Shown piece after piece: positions 38,458 to 49,932 of a stretch of 64,000 bases of DNA. The DNA is from Anisakis pegreffii (lineage: Eukaryota; Nematoda; Chromadorea; Rhabditida; Anisakidae). The stretch is from NCBI GenBank assembly GCA_035041965.1, contig JAPYMA010001875.1, positions 26,163 through 90,162 on the forward strand, read 5' to 3'. The notes under the pieces were generated by a model. That model made no database searches, had not been told where the DNA came from, and saw only the letters and a list, made by a program, of their open reading frames with translations. The position numbers were made by a program, and so were the translations under genes. The first letter of the stretch is position 1. The number at the start of each line of letters is the position of its first letter.

Positions 38458-39229
38458 TTGACTCGAACAATTGCTTGGTTAGTCTCGTTTATCATACATT
38501 TTTCAACTGTCCATGATTGTTGCACAATTTCATTGATGCAAACTGCAAATGTAATCGCTCACTTATTTCCGACTCATTTTGAAAATGAACTAAATCGTTT
38601 ATGTTATCGATTTCGCTTTCATGTTGTGGATTTTCAGCAGGATAGTTTTCCATTTATTCTAATGGGACATCATATTCATATAATTCATCCGCTTAATGGT
38701 ACTACTTCGGACTCTTTAATTGCTGTTTATTTCTCAAAGTTTTTTGCGAATTTTTTAAATTTTTCAGAAAATCGTCAGCTTTTAATCACTTCAGCCTTTA
38801 TTTTTTGCTTTTTTCAAGAAGGATTTCAAGACCTTTTGAGAGGAATGTCAACATTTCGAACGCATCATGTCTTCTTGAAAATATTGACTTATTCAGTTGA
38901 TGAACTGTCGTCGAAAATATGTTTACGGTTATGAACTCCAGTGGATTCGAAATAGTTTAACAATCTATGGTTATGATCGCTGGCATCATCAGAAAATGAA
39001 GGGAGTGTTTGTTTGTTTAAAGAAAATTGTTTTTGCCTGTTACTTCCACATTTTCTTTTTCAAAAACACTGTTGCTGATAATGAGCAAAACACCACAAAA
39101 AATAAGAAATTGTTGAAAAAATCGAACGCTGCAGTGATGCGTTTTTTACAAACCCTTCTCTGTTTAGGTTTTCCGTTATTTTCGATATTACTGCCTGAAC
39201 TGATGATTGCCTTCGTTCGCTCATTCTGA
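38458..39229 (+). pseudogene. Two overlapping open frames, possible decayed gene
   Basis: A 158-codon frame (38458-38934; first ATG at 38536, 132 codons) is overlapped by a 110-codon frame (38897-39229) in another register. The second has a Lys/Asn-rich middle and a hydrophobic end. Two long consecutive frames joined by one register shift are what a frameshifted single-exon gene would leave. I recognise no domain, and chance remains possible in T-rich DNA. Confidence 0.2.
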
Positions 39230-39800
39230 ATTCAGAAAAATTCAAAGAACAATCTTGACTGTCGTCTCCGACACTGCTGCCATCTCTGATGAATCTTTCG
39301 AACTTTGCGAAAGTATTGAAAATCAATTATGCCAACAGTGACTTGCATGTTGGTCTGGAGGTATATGGAAATGGCAGTTGTCATGCCAGCATTGTGTGCA
39401 GTACCATTGTATAATTGAAATTGCTTCAATTTCCTCCTGTTCTTAGGAAATATGTATGTACAATGCCAGCGATTGTATGCTAATTCAGCTATTATTTCAC
39501 AATAACTAACAAACACGTCGCGTGGAGATAACTTCAGTTCTGTATTTGCTTTGCTTTAAATTATCGTAAACATCGCGCGACTGATCACAAATCACCACCA
39601 ATTCGTCAAGCGAAAACGACAGATTCTATCGCTTGCCACTTCCTCAACTTCTATCCATCCACATTTGATCGCAACAAATCCGAATTTAAACGATGGCTTG
39701 AAAATTTTTGTTTAACGATCCCAATTTCATGTAATTCAGAGCCAAAACGAACTAAGCCACTCAAACTTTAATTAATCATTAACATTTAATTGGTGCTTAA

Positions 39801-40016
39801 GTGGCCTTATCTGTTGAAATATTCTTCAATGTTCGTCAACAAGAAATTCGACGTTTCCTGTTCAGATCATTCAATATTTCAGCAATCTTTTCTATGTGTA
39901 GAAAAACAATCAACAAAGTTTTTAATGAAGCGGAAGAATCGTCGATTGAATCGTTACGAGCGTGGTGCTCGTTTCAAATACGCCTGCTTACGCGTACACA
40001 TGTTTTTGTTTTTTAG
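39801..40016 (+). other. Unassigned protein-like open frame
   Basis: A 71-codon frame that begins directly after an in-frame TAA and reads ALSVEIFFNVRQQEIRRFLF and onward, with NKVFNEAEESSIESLRAW. The residue pattern looks amphipathic and helical. It has no ATG start and no clear acceptor (TTAAG at best), so it may be an exon, a relic or chance. Confidence 0.2.
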
Positions 40017-41807
40017 TTCAGCCGAGAACAGTGAATGAAATTTCACTTCGATCTTCGATCTTCCTTCGCTTTAATTGACCTCTCCTAGACAGATGGCAAT
40101 GTAAGCGTCAATCGATCTCTTTTGATTAATTACATCACTCAAACGTCTTTTGTCGTTCCGTCGTTACCTAACGCATCAACTTGACTCGCTAATAACATTT
40201 AGCCATCGTGTTTATTATTACTACGTCGAAAATTTTCTCTCTTGAACGAATACAACACCACATGTTTCAAAAACCGATCGTATAATCGAGCGTGAATGAG
40301 AGTATTCGGAAAGGGCGTGCAGAAGAGTGCGTAATCCTATTGATACGAGAACATTAGTAGTGCAAGCAACGATGTTCTCAATCATGCACATCAATGAGCC
40401 TTTTTGATTTCGGTAATCTCTTCAACAAGAGAACACTTCAAGCGATTTTTAGCCTCATTCAAAAGCTGGTTGAACTCTTGAGGAGTTATCGTCATTTTCC
40501 AGTTATCCCTTAGGAACGACCAATTCAAATGTGAAATTTAATTTTCTTCAGCCAAACTGTTCGAACCAAATTTTTCATTGAAATTAAATTGAGCCCATCC
40601 ATATTCCACAGAGATGTTGATGGCAAAGACTCTTCGCCAGATCAATATTATGGAAAAAACGCCCAGCAATTGCAATTTCAATAGGAAATTTTCGGCAATT
40701 CGTTTAGTGACGACGTCATCGAGTTTGACACTATTGACGAATTCAATATCAGATGAAAATGTTCGTCCAAAGTCGTAAGCCTACTTTAGCTGTCCAATAA
40801 ATAGCAGTCCAGCTAGCTTGTTGGAAGCGTGCAATTAGTAGATATGTATAACAGTATGTAATTACACATGCATACGAGTCTCATCTCCTTATGTTTCATC
40901 AACGGACAGACTTAATAATTATCCCAACTCAGTTATTTTTTATCATCAGTGTTACGTCAATTTCCATCACCATTATTTGCAGCATCTCGAAAGTGCCAGT
41001 GGAATTTTATAAGCCATCTTTTCAGCGCATCAAACCAACAACTTTCGTATCCACTCGTCTGCTTTTTTTCGCCTCATGAAAGATTACGAATCAAAAGACT
41101 AAATTCATTAAATTGTTCATTTTATACGGGGAAAAAGCCAGCCACTTGTACGAAACAGTACTGCAAGTTTACACAGCTGATGGTGAGTATTGGTTGGAGG
41201 TGTGCACAGGGGCGGTTTGTTGAAAAACCTTTGAATAATGAAACAAAAATATTCATAAACATGGACGGGAGCTGAATGTTTGAGCATATGCTAGTTCTCA
41301 TTTGAGGGGATAACAGCATTGTTATTCATCCCTCTCATTATATTTCGACAAGTCACCTGAGTCATTCTTTCATCTGTTTGCAAATTTTCATCCGTTCATC
41401 GAAATATTCAGGATATGTTTAAGTGAATGCGCAAAGGACATCACTCACTTGTCAGCGACAAACAATCGCCTCATTCTTATTGCGTATTACTTCTCATTGC
41501 CCAACTAATTTATGTTTGTTGGTCGTTGGTCTATAACGTGATGTATTGAGTCGTTGAATTCAATGACCTCATTATATGGCTCCTAAGCAATATAATTTGA
41601 GAATATTCAGCGTCAAAGTTTTCATCTGAGCGCTTACTTACTTTACTTTCAATGAAGCTGAACATTGTGCATCGTAAGAAATTTGCTGTTTGTTTTGGTT
41701 GCGTTTTATCAGTCATTTTTTGTCTACGATGACCAGTCTTGCGGATTCTGCTCATGAATTTCACTACTCATTCAAGTCTATCAGGGTAACGATATTTTGA
41801 AGAATTT

Positions 41808-41848
41808 TTACTTTGTTTACTTTTACTTTTTACTTTTACTTTGTTAGC
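41808..41848 (+). repeat. TTTACTTT simple repeat
   Basis: An imperfect run of TTTACTTT/TTTACTTTG units over about 40 bp; no coding potential. Confidence 0.7.
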
Positions 41849-43491
41849 ATCCAATGGTACTGATAGGAGGTGAATGTTTGTTGTTCGCCTTAATAATACA
41901 ACTTTTGTGTGCTTGATGATCACTTATCAGTTTCTTTTGTGTTGTCGACAAATTGGTTCATTCCATAGATATTGTCTCATTTGTTGGTTAACATCTTGAC
42001 CAACTGTAACTTTTCTCATCATATCCCGTGGGTTTCACGCTGAGATTGTTGATATTATTTAGCACTTTTAGTGGCTTTTCATTCATTCATCTGACATTGT
42101 GCATTGCTCTTTTTCGCACGAATTTTACCACTTATAATGCTCTTTGTTATGGGAGATCTCTGATGTTTTGAAGGAATGCAATTTCTCCTTGAAACAGTTA
42201 TTTGTGATTGCGCTATTCATGATAAATTGTCAAAACTGGATGCAACTCCCTCCGAGTTTTTTTTTGTAAAAATCCCGTTTTATTGATATCATCTCCAATT
42301 GATATCTTCATTGAAATTTGCATCATTCACCAGATACTGATGTGAGCTTGTCCCCTTGTTGCACCCACTCTCATATCAACTTTTAGTAGTAGAAAATTTA
42401 GTTGATTACCAAGTATAATATGTTTATTCTTCACTTGATTATCCAAAATCAATGTTCCGGTATCTTTGATGACTCGATTTGTTTCCATCCAATTAACTAT
42501 CCATTACTGTCTGCCTATTTGAAATTAGTGATGAATGACACGAAAGATTGTAATGTTCACCTGTGAGCTCTCCTACTGATCTCGACTCTGCTGTCATTTT
42601 TGTTGTGATCGTAGTCATTGGTATTTGGAATTTTTTTAGCACATATTGAATTGTCCACTGAACTGATTAAAATTAAAATATGATTTGGAAATGGAGTGAA
42701 TTAAAAAGTTATGATTTCAAGCAACGATCTTCATGTGACAAGACAAGCGTGAATAGTCGTCAGCTGTGATTACCGTCGTTTGAATAGTCATCAGGGTGTT
42801 GAATGCGACGATGAGTCTGAGTGCTTGTACACTTAAATTTTAAGCCATAAAAGTGATTCGTTTCTATCATCTCTTATGATCGTTTCCTTTTCGATTATTA
42901 AGCTTAGACGGTGTTTCGCATGCAATAGTTCATTCCTTTTTCATCGCAATAATTTTGTTTATTTGCCAGTTGAAGATCCGTTCGTATTTGTTATTTCCAT
43001 TACGGATTTGTTAGATCAAAAACTGTTCAAATTAGACATCGAAGGTCGAAAATTAATTGAAAGTTACATTCCGAAAAATTATTCATAAATTCTGTTTGTC
43101 AGTGCAAATGTGAAGGGGTCTTAAGTCACACTCTTATAATTACACTCTGATTTATCACTAATTAGACTCTGATATTTTTTATCATTCCTTTCAAGCGACT
43201 GCATAAATTTCCTTCATCCTCTCGCAAAAAAAACGAAATATTCCGAATGAAAACTTGTGCTCTGCTAGATCTCCATTTGTCATTCGCGGTATTCCGTTTG
43301 ATGAAACATATCAGTATCATAGTTCATGTTTGCAGTTTCCTGTCTACTTCTGAACGTTTCATCATGCCCATATGTTTCGAAAATATTGAAACGCTGTTGA
43401 TGCTATGACTGACCTTTTTATAACCATACAGCTGCCGATTCCAGATATTTTTCCTTCAAAAATCCGAAAATTCAACGATACAACGTAGAGG

Positions 43492-43610
43492 ATGAATGAA
43501 TTACTGGCGATAATAATCATTGTGGTCGTGTGTTGTGCCATGTTTATCGCTTGGTTAGCCTCGATGGCGACATGTCCAGATCGAATGGTCAACTTGATTA
43601 GTGGATCGAA
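43492..43610 (+). CDS. Exon 1 of small membrane protein (transmembrane exon)
   Basis: Starts at an ATG and ends TCGAA|GTTCGT in phase 2. It encodes the membrane segment and then SMATCPDRMVNLISGS. The donor is atypical but identical to the one used at 32110. Confidence 0.68.
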
Positions 43611-45156
43611 GTTCGTTTTATTCCACTATGAAATCCAATCAATCTGTTGGTCATTCTGCATGAATTTATTTTAATCTGATTCGTTGATTTGCTGAGACTC
43701 GTTAAATTCAATTTGATTTCTGAAATCAGCAAACTCTGTGCAAAAAATGTGTTCATGCAATTTGTTTCATTGGAATCTCCGTAATTCCAACCGATTCGCT
43801 CATTCAATTTGTGTTTTTTGCAAGAAATTAACTTAACTGGAAAACTCATTTGTTTAATGCGAATCAATTTAATTAACAGATGGAGCCTCTATTAACTATC
43901 GCGAATAATTTGGCATATCCAAGCCTGATGCAATGAAAAAAATCTAGAAGTGTGAAAAAAGTAAATGTTTGTATGCAACCTCGTTTGTGTACACTGATGA
44001 ATTGCTCATTAAAATTCTCTTGAGAAATTGAATTTGTGATATTTGATATATCTGATTGCCACTTTTCATCATTTTTATGGCCGTTAGAGGAATTCATTAT
44101 TATCAAAGTAAATCGTTGTTAATGTCAAAGTTAGAATCGTTCATTGCAGTGAACAGATATGTACATAAAATCACTTTAAATTACTTAGCCATTTAAATTA
44201 CCTCCACAGTTTTGCTTACTCCTTATAATCCAAGTGAATTTTCAATGTCACCTAAAAACACATTCATCACCTAAAATCTTCATCTGGATGTATTGCATTT
44301 ATAGTTGACTGCTAATAAACTCTGCTCGTTTTCAGATCATCCGAGTACTCATCTGCATATGATAGTAAGGAATTGATTGTGTCGAATGATCGCAGTCAAA
44401 CCGATTTGCTGATTGAACATAAGTCATCCGTATGCCTCCAACTGAACAATTCACGCAGGCTTTATGGCTCTAAAAAGCTCAGTTTAGTACCAGAGGCTGA
44501 TGAACAGGTAATGCATTTGAACACTTTTTTACTAACGAGTAATAATTTCTAACAGTTGTGATAACGGGTCTCTTCCTTGATTTCGATTGTGAAATTTTCC
44601 GCACAGACAGAAATATGTGTAAAAAATAGTTTTATTGACTTTGTATCTAACGATAAGGTTTCATTGGAATGATGGAGCGTGTGTAAGCAAAATTTTCCAA
44701 ATGCCCAGAATCTGCAACGATAGTGTCATGAGTGAAGAAACGTTCAGTAATGAGATACTGAACATCATGCATATGAAAAAAAATTGCGTCTAGAATTATT
44801 TTAAGTGGTAACTCTGAAGCGTACACCAATTAGAGGCGATAAACTCAAATGAATATTGAACAGAACTTGATGACAACTTCAGTAGATGGGTGTCTCGGAT
44901 TCAGATTGATAACATTAACGATAACTTTCATTGACAACATTAATAAGAAGCAGATATATGCTGATTTTTATTAATAGCAAAGTTTTGTGATCTTTTTTTG
45001 GATAGTACGTAATCTCATTGTTTTGTTCGAATTGGAACCATTTTTAAATTGCAGTTGACAGTCTCTTCAACAGTACCATCATCTCGTCCGTCAATTTTGA
45101 AAACACCTGAAACTGTCACCGAGGAGTCTGTTCGAGATGTAGACGATATCGTTTAA
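43492..45156 (+). CDS. Small single-pass membrane protein, 3 exons, 130 aa
   Basis: Joined exons are 43492-43610, 44336-44507 and 45055-45156, a total of 393 nt. Residues 4-23 form a strongly hydrophobic segment (LLAIIIIVVVCCAMFIAWLA) with only three residues before it. The protein is therefore signal-anchored or has an uncleaved leader. The remainder is polar, Ser-rich and probably disordered, with SRPSILKTPE near 107-116, an acidic end, and a C-terminal DDIV that fits the class III PDZ-ligand pattern (acidic at -2, hydrophobic at 0). Role and family are unknown to me. A TAG is in frame directly before the chosen ATG. A TTCCAG at 43439-43444 could be a leader trans-splice or intron acceptor for the 5' leader (inference). 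Confidence 0.7.
44336..44507 (+). CDS. Exon 2 of small membrane protein
   Basis: The acceptor is GTTTTCAG and the donor AACAG|GTAATG; phases are 2-0. It encodes SSEYSSAYDSKELIVSNDRS and continues to LYGSKKLSLVPEADEQ. The open frame is not long, but both splice sites and both phases agree with the neighbours. Confidence 0.72.
45055..45156 (+). CDS. Exon 3, C-terminal exon of small membrane protein
   Basis: The acceptor is AATTGCAG in phase 0. It encodes LTVSSTVPSSRPSILKTPE, then TVTEESVRDVDDIV, and stops at TAA 45154-45156. No AATAAA lies close downstream; the first clear one seen is at 46963-46968. Confidence 0.72.
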   Translation: MTVSSTVPSSRPSILKTPETVTEESVRDVDDIV

Positions 45157-47334
45157 TCGTGTATCCGCTGAATAATGATTCAGATCCAATGATTCAAGCC
45201 AAAAAGTTCAATGTTCACTTAAGAAAGCGAAACATCTCCGTAATCCATGCAGATCCTATACTCATCGTCGTGCAGATTCACAGTATCTGATTTCCGCAAA
45301 CACCAAAATTGGAATCATTTATCGAAATGGCCTTGAAACAAAATGCAAACAACGTTTCCTTTCATTCTCCTTCGCGGTTTCTGATCACATACCAGTTGTT
45401 TTCGTTTTCAGCAGAAAAATGCCATCCTTCGAGTGAAAGTAAGCCATCACGTTTGGCAATCTTTTTGATTTATTTGCAAAAGAAAACGACATGCGATCAT
45501 TAATTGCACTATTCGCATTCGAATCATGAAAAATTCACGTGATAATCTTCCACAATTAAGCTTGTTGATGTTATCGTGGTGATTGTAGCAGTCGTGGGAA
45601 GTGCGAGAGGCATCTTGACATGCCGAAAAACATGTGATTTTATTTTGCTCAAAATTTTTTTGCTGTATCCTATTCTATAGTCCATCTGGGACCGTTCTTC
45701 TTCTCATATATATGTATGTACATGTTTTTCTAATCGTTTATATTTTTGACAGATGTTTTTCTGTTTACATGCAAAACTTTATTATGCTTATTGCATATTT
45801 GTTAATATATTTTATGGTGTTCCTCTCAAGTGAAAGAACTTCATTTTTGTGTGTACGCTTTATTATCTTGAACTGCAAATTTTTGAAGCAGTGAAATATT
45901 TTCTCGAAAGTGTCCCACAAAATGCATTGAAGTTTGCGTGATGTACGGACCGGGATGACATTTCGCAGATTTTTGTAGAGTATAATTTATAGGTAAGATG
46001 AAGGTTTATAGATAGAAATGATGTTGCTTTTTGTGTATCCTTCCACGGCTTCTTAACGAAAGTTTCGGATTGAAAGCTTCTCGGATCCAATCGAGGATAG
46101 CTCTTAGTGGAAATTTTAATCTAAAATTTCGCTGTTTTAATCCTAATTTTTCTTTCTTCCTAATCAATCATTTGATTCACTGATATTTTGTATTTTCGAA
46201 TGAAGGAATGCTTTTTCGATTTGTTAATGTATATTGAAGTCTGCTGTTCTATGAACTAATCGAGCGAAGAATGTTCCCAAAGCATCCAAAAATTATATCG
46301 TACTGGTTGGGGGAAAAACCATAGTTTGGCAATATTTCGATTCCTTAGTTTGCCCATGCAATCGATCAACACGCTTGATTTCAAATTATTGATGTCTTTG
46401 AAAGATCATAGAACTGACTTGAGTAAATTTTTCGAGTTGACAGTGGTTCGTTTGCAGTTGTTAAGTTGTTTTGAGTTCTTCCTTTTAAGATTGGTTGATC
46501 GGATAAGTTCTTCGTTAAGTTCCTTTTCATTGTTTATTTCATTGTGTCTTCAACGGGTCCGCATAATTTGTGGTTTTGTGATATTACTTTGTATCGAATT
46601 CTTCAGTTCAACTGTTTTCTATGTTCAGTCGTAAGTAGTTTAACACTGAATATATATTTCATGTTTCTAGATATTTAGAAGTTGGTCTGAATTGAAATTC
46701 CCAAATCGACTTCATCGTTTCACGAATTATCCGTGGAATGTGTTTTGAATAGTGCTCAAGTGAATTCCAGTTGCGAAACAAACAAAACGTACACATACAA
46801 TTTCGCAACTGTTGTGATCATCATTTTTGTGACAAATCATTTATCAATGCTATGCTGTTTTTGCCTTATTTCTGCTATTTTTACTTCCATTGATCCTCAG
46901 GTTATTGTATGATATGACATCAGTTCCATATTATTAATACTACATAAATGTTTTCAATGTTCAATAAATGGTTATTCCATGCCATTGGCATTCTATTTCG
47001 ATTCTAATCTAATGAATGATGATTGTTAAATGTCAACACCACAAACAAGTCATGACACGTGATGATGATCAATGTTATTTTTAAATTTTAAAAAAAGAAT
47101 TAGCTTCTGAGTCGTGCATGAGTTCAATCAGTAAATAAGTTATGACAGTTATCATTCGTTCCAGATATTAGGTATTAGATAGAGTTCGAGGTAATTGAGA
47201 AGAAGAGTTTTGAATCACTTCCATCACTGAAGAAGCAACGACTGCGAATTGAAAGAAAACTGAAGTCTTCTAATAGTTCGAATGAGAAAACCATGATGGA
47301 ACTGATACTCCGGCATGAAATCGAGGAACAGCCA
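45157..47334 (+). other. 3' flank of small membrane protein gene
   Basis: AT-rich non-coding DNA. AATAAA at 46963-46968. No exon supported on either strand. Confidence 0.5.
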
Positions 47335-48185
47335 TAGCCGAGAAGCCTTCCACATAATCAATTTCTGTACATCGTTAGATTCTGCGGAGCCTATAGATTC
47401 AGGAAAAGATATATTTTGGTGAGCGATTCTGTTTATTTGAGAAAATATAACTATTTTCTTCAGCTATCTCAAAACTATAGGTGTTACTATCTTCACGCCT
47501 ACCGGTACTGTCAGGTTTGCCCAGGAACATACGAATTGCTCCACACCATTCGATTCCTCAAAACCTCTAGATTCAGAAAAACATATCTTTTGCTGAGCAA
47601 TTCCGCTTACTTGAGGAGATATAGCTATTTTCTTAAAGCTATCTCAACTTGCGCAATTGCGCTCATTCATATATATTGTATCACTACAGATCAATGTTTA
47701 CATTACCACAGCTCTGTAGGGGTTACCATCTTCCAGCTGTCAGTACTCTCAGGTTTGCCCAGTAATATATGAATTTCTCTACACCATTCGAATCCTCAGA
47801 ACCTCTAAATTGAGAGAAACATATATCTTTTTGAGCAATTCTGCTTACTTGAGGAGATATAGCTATTTTCTTGAAGCTATCTCAAATCCAAAGGGGTCAC
47901 CATCTTCCAGCTACCGGTACTCTCAAGTTTGCCCAGGAATATGCGAATTTCTTTCCACCATTCGATTTCTCCGAATCTGTGGATTTAGAAAAACATACAT
48001 CTTGCTGAGCAATTCTGCTTACTTGAGAAGATATAGCTATTTTCTTAAGGCTATCTCAACTTGCGCAATTGCGCTCATTCATATACATTGTATCACTATA
48101 GATCAATCTATGCGCTACTAGAGCACTATAGGGGTTACCGTCTTCAAGTTTACCGTGCTCTCAGGTTTGCCCAGAAAAATATCAA
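47335..48185 (+). repeat. Tandem repeat array with alternating short and long units
   Basis: Four copies of a unit share the cores TGAGCAATTCTGCTTACTTG (near 47418, 47594, 47835 and 48005) and CAGGTTTGCCCAG-like (47512, 47750, 47934 and 48162). Spacings alternate (238, 184 and 228 bp between the second cores). Every second copy carries an extra segment of about 65 bp with the palindrome GCGCAATTGCGC (47651-47662 and 48063-48074) and ATCACTAYAGATCAAT. The array is therefore two dimers of about 415 bp. The long open frames across it arise from the repeat and are not taken as genes. Confidence 0.88.
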
Positions 48186-49805
48186 TTTCTGTGATCAATT
48201 CCTCCCCACTTCAATTCGATATTTTATGTAACAAGCTCTTAAGCTTATGCCATGTTCAGATTAACTTGCACTTAATGTAATCCCAAAAAAATTTCACTGA
48301 TGTGTTCTGTGTAATTCTCATTTCCTCTTTGAAAAGCTGACATGTTCAGAATGATCAAGTGAAAAAACAATCAAATTGCGCTGTTGCAATAATTTATTCA
48401 CCTGCTATTCATGCACTTCCTCACCATTTTTCAACAACCATTCACCAATCAACACTCGACAAAACTCATCACAATATTATAAATTCAGATTCATTCAATC
48501 CAACCGTCGTTCCTTTCGGAAATCAACAATATTAAACGTTTCATCAGACAGAATCTCTCACAATCAGTAAGGAAAAAACATTTGGGTGGCTGATGCGTTC
48601 TGCAAAAAATTGGAAACGCATTACCAATTCGATATGCTAACTGGTAAGTTATAATCACACTTACTGGTTAAAACGATTCTCTACTCGATAGTCGAATTCC
48701 ATTCAAACAGAGCTAACCAATCGTGAATTGGTCCGCTGAATTCGAATGAGCTGAAAGCACTATGCTGAAATGATTCTTATGAACTTATGTAATTGTTTCA
48801 AATATACGAACGAATCACCGTGATTTTACATCACCAATCATTTTGCGTTGAAGATGATAGCAAAGTTTGTAGGGAAAGGAATAATGCATGCCGATTGTTA
48901 CGGTACACCGTACAGTAACGAGCACTCCTGACCGTCTTTTATTAGCGATGTCATTATCGATGAGTTTACACGATTGAGTTGGCGATTCGAGATCAGCCAA
49001 CAGTGGATTACAACACAGAAAAACTCATGAAGTGTTCGGTTCATGAGCAATGTTTTGAGCAGGAAGGGTTTTTTGATTCGGTCGCTAATTGACGCAGTGC
49101 TCGTTAACTGACCGCTGGAATCGGACAGGCGTAGTGCTATTTCATGTTGGTGTGGATTGCCACCAAGACCGTGCTTTCAGAACAACGCAAATCACTCTCG
49201 TCACTGATCAACACCGATTATCAGCGAGTCGAGAAAATGACTGCAATATTCCAGTGAGTGCAATATAATCATACACTCAATACACGGTTCAATGACAACA
49301 TATATACTTGAAGAAATTAGTGGAATAAACACAATATGGAAAGGAATCAGTTTCGTGAAAATAATGAATAATGATATGAGAGATCAAATCGCACGCCGTA
49401 TTCTTCGGAACTGTCGAGGACGTTTTTCTGATTATATTTCTAAGTAGAAAACAAAAATTTCACACTTTCTTAAGTCATTATACATAAGTTGAGTTGATGC
49501 AAGACTATGGAGTTTTCCGATGCATTACAGACGTTAGAAGTGCGTAAATAAGCATCATCATCTGCACTGGAACATTCAATTTCTTTTTTTTTTTGAAATT
49601 TGTTCATTCGAATTCAGAAGAAATTAATGTTCGTAATATCTTTTCAACTTTTTGTTAATTTGTTTGGAATATTATGGATTTTTAATTGGTTAATTATTCG
49701 ACAAAACGGATTTGATGATGGTGGCACCTCAACTGGAAAGATTCCGTGAAAACAATTGTCCTCGACGTTCTGCGTTCAAATCGTCAAGTTAGAAATCGTC
49801 AGCAG
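48186..49805 (-). other. 3' flank of neurensin-like gene
   Basis: Non-coding; probably includes the 3' untranslated region of the minus-strand gene. Minus-strand AATAAA at 48941-48936. Small open frames at 48376-48570 and 48815-49000 have no support. Confidence 0.5.
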
Positions 49806-49932
49806 TTAATGCGTTTCAGATTCACCGAGCAGAAGATCGTTTGCAGTGGCCATTAGTTGCCCTCCTTCGCTTCCAATTTTACCTTCACCCGGTTGAACTT
49901 TCGCAATCTCTTCCATAACCGGTACCGGTCCA
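49806..49932 (-). CDS. Exon 6, C-terminal exon of neurensin-like gene
   Basis: The acceptor is GATTACAG in phase 2. It encodes GPVPVMEEIAKVQPGEGKIG and then SEGGQLMATANDLLLGESETH, followed by TAA (49808-49806). A minus-strand AATAAA is seen at 48941-48936, about 0.87 kb downstream; the real 3' end is not resolved. Confidence 0.85.

Larger units (their letters stand above)
35030..43491. other. 8.5-kb region with unassigned open frames
   Basis: Could be intergenic or the first intron of the small membrane protein gene. It holds a GC-richer patch at 37370-37500, a possible exon at 37926-38039, overlapping open frames at 38458-39229 and a protein-like frame at 39801-40016. None has a family match or a complete splice solution. 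Confidence 0.45.

Noticed and set aside
47416..48121. Two open frames of 118 and 103 codons with repeated peptide SNSAYLRRYSYFLKAIS
   Set aside because: The peptide repeat is a by-product of the tandem DNA repeat. The same repeat elsewhere (62 kb) does not preserve the frame.
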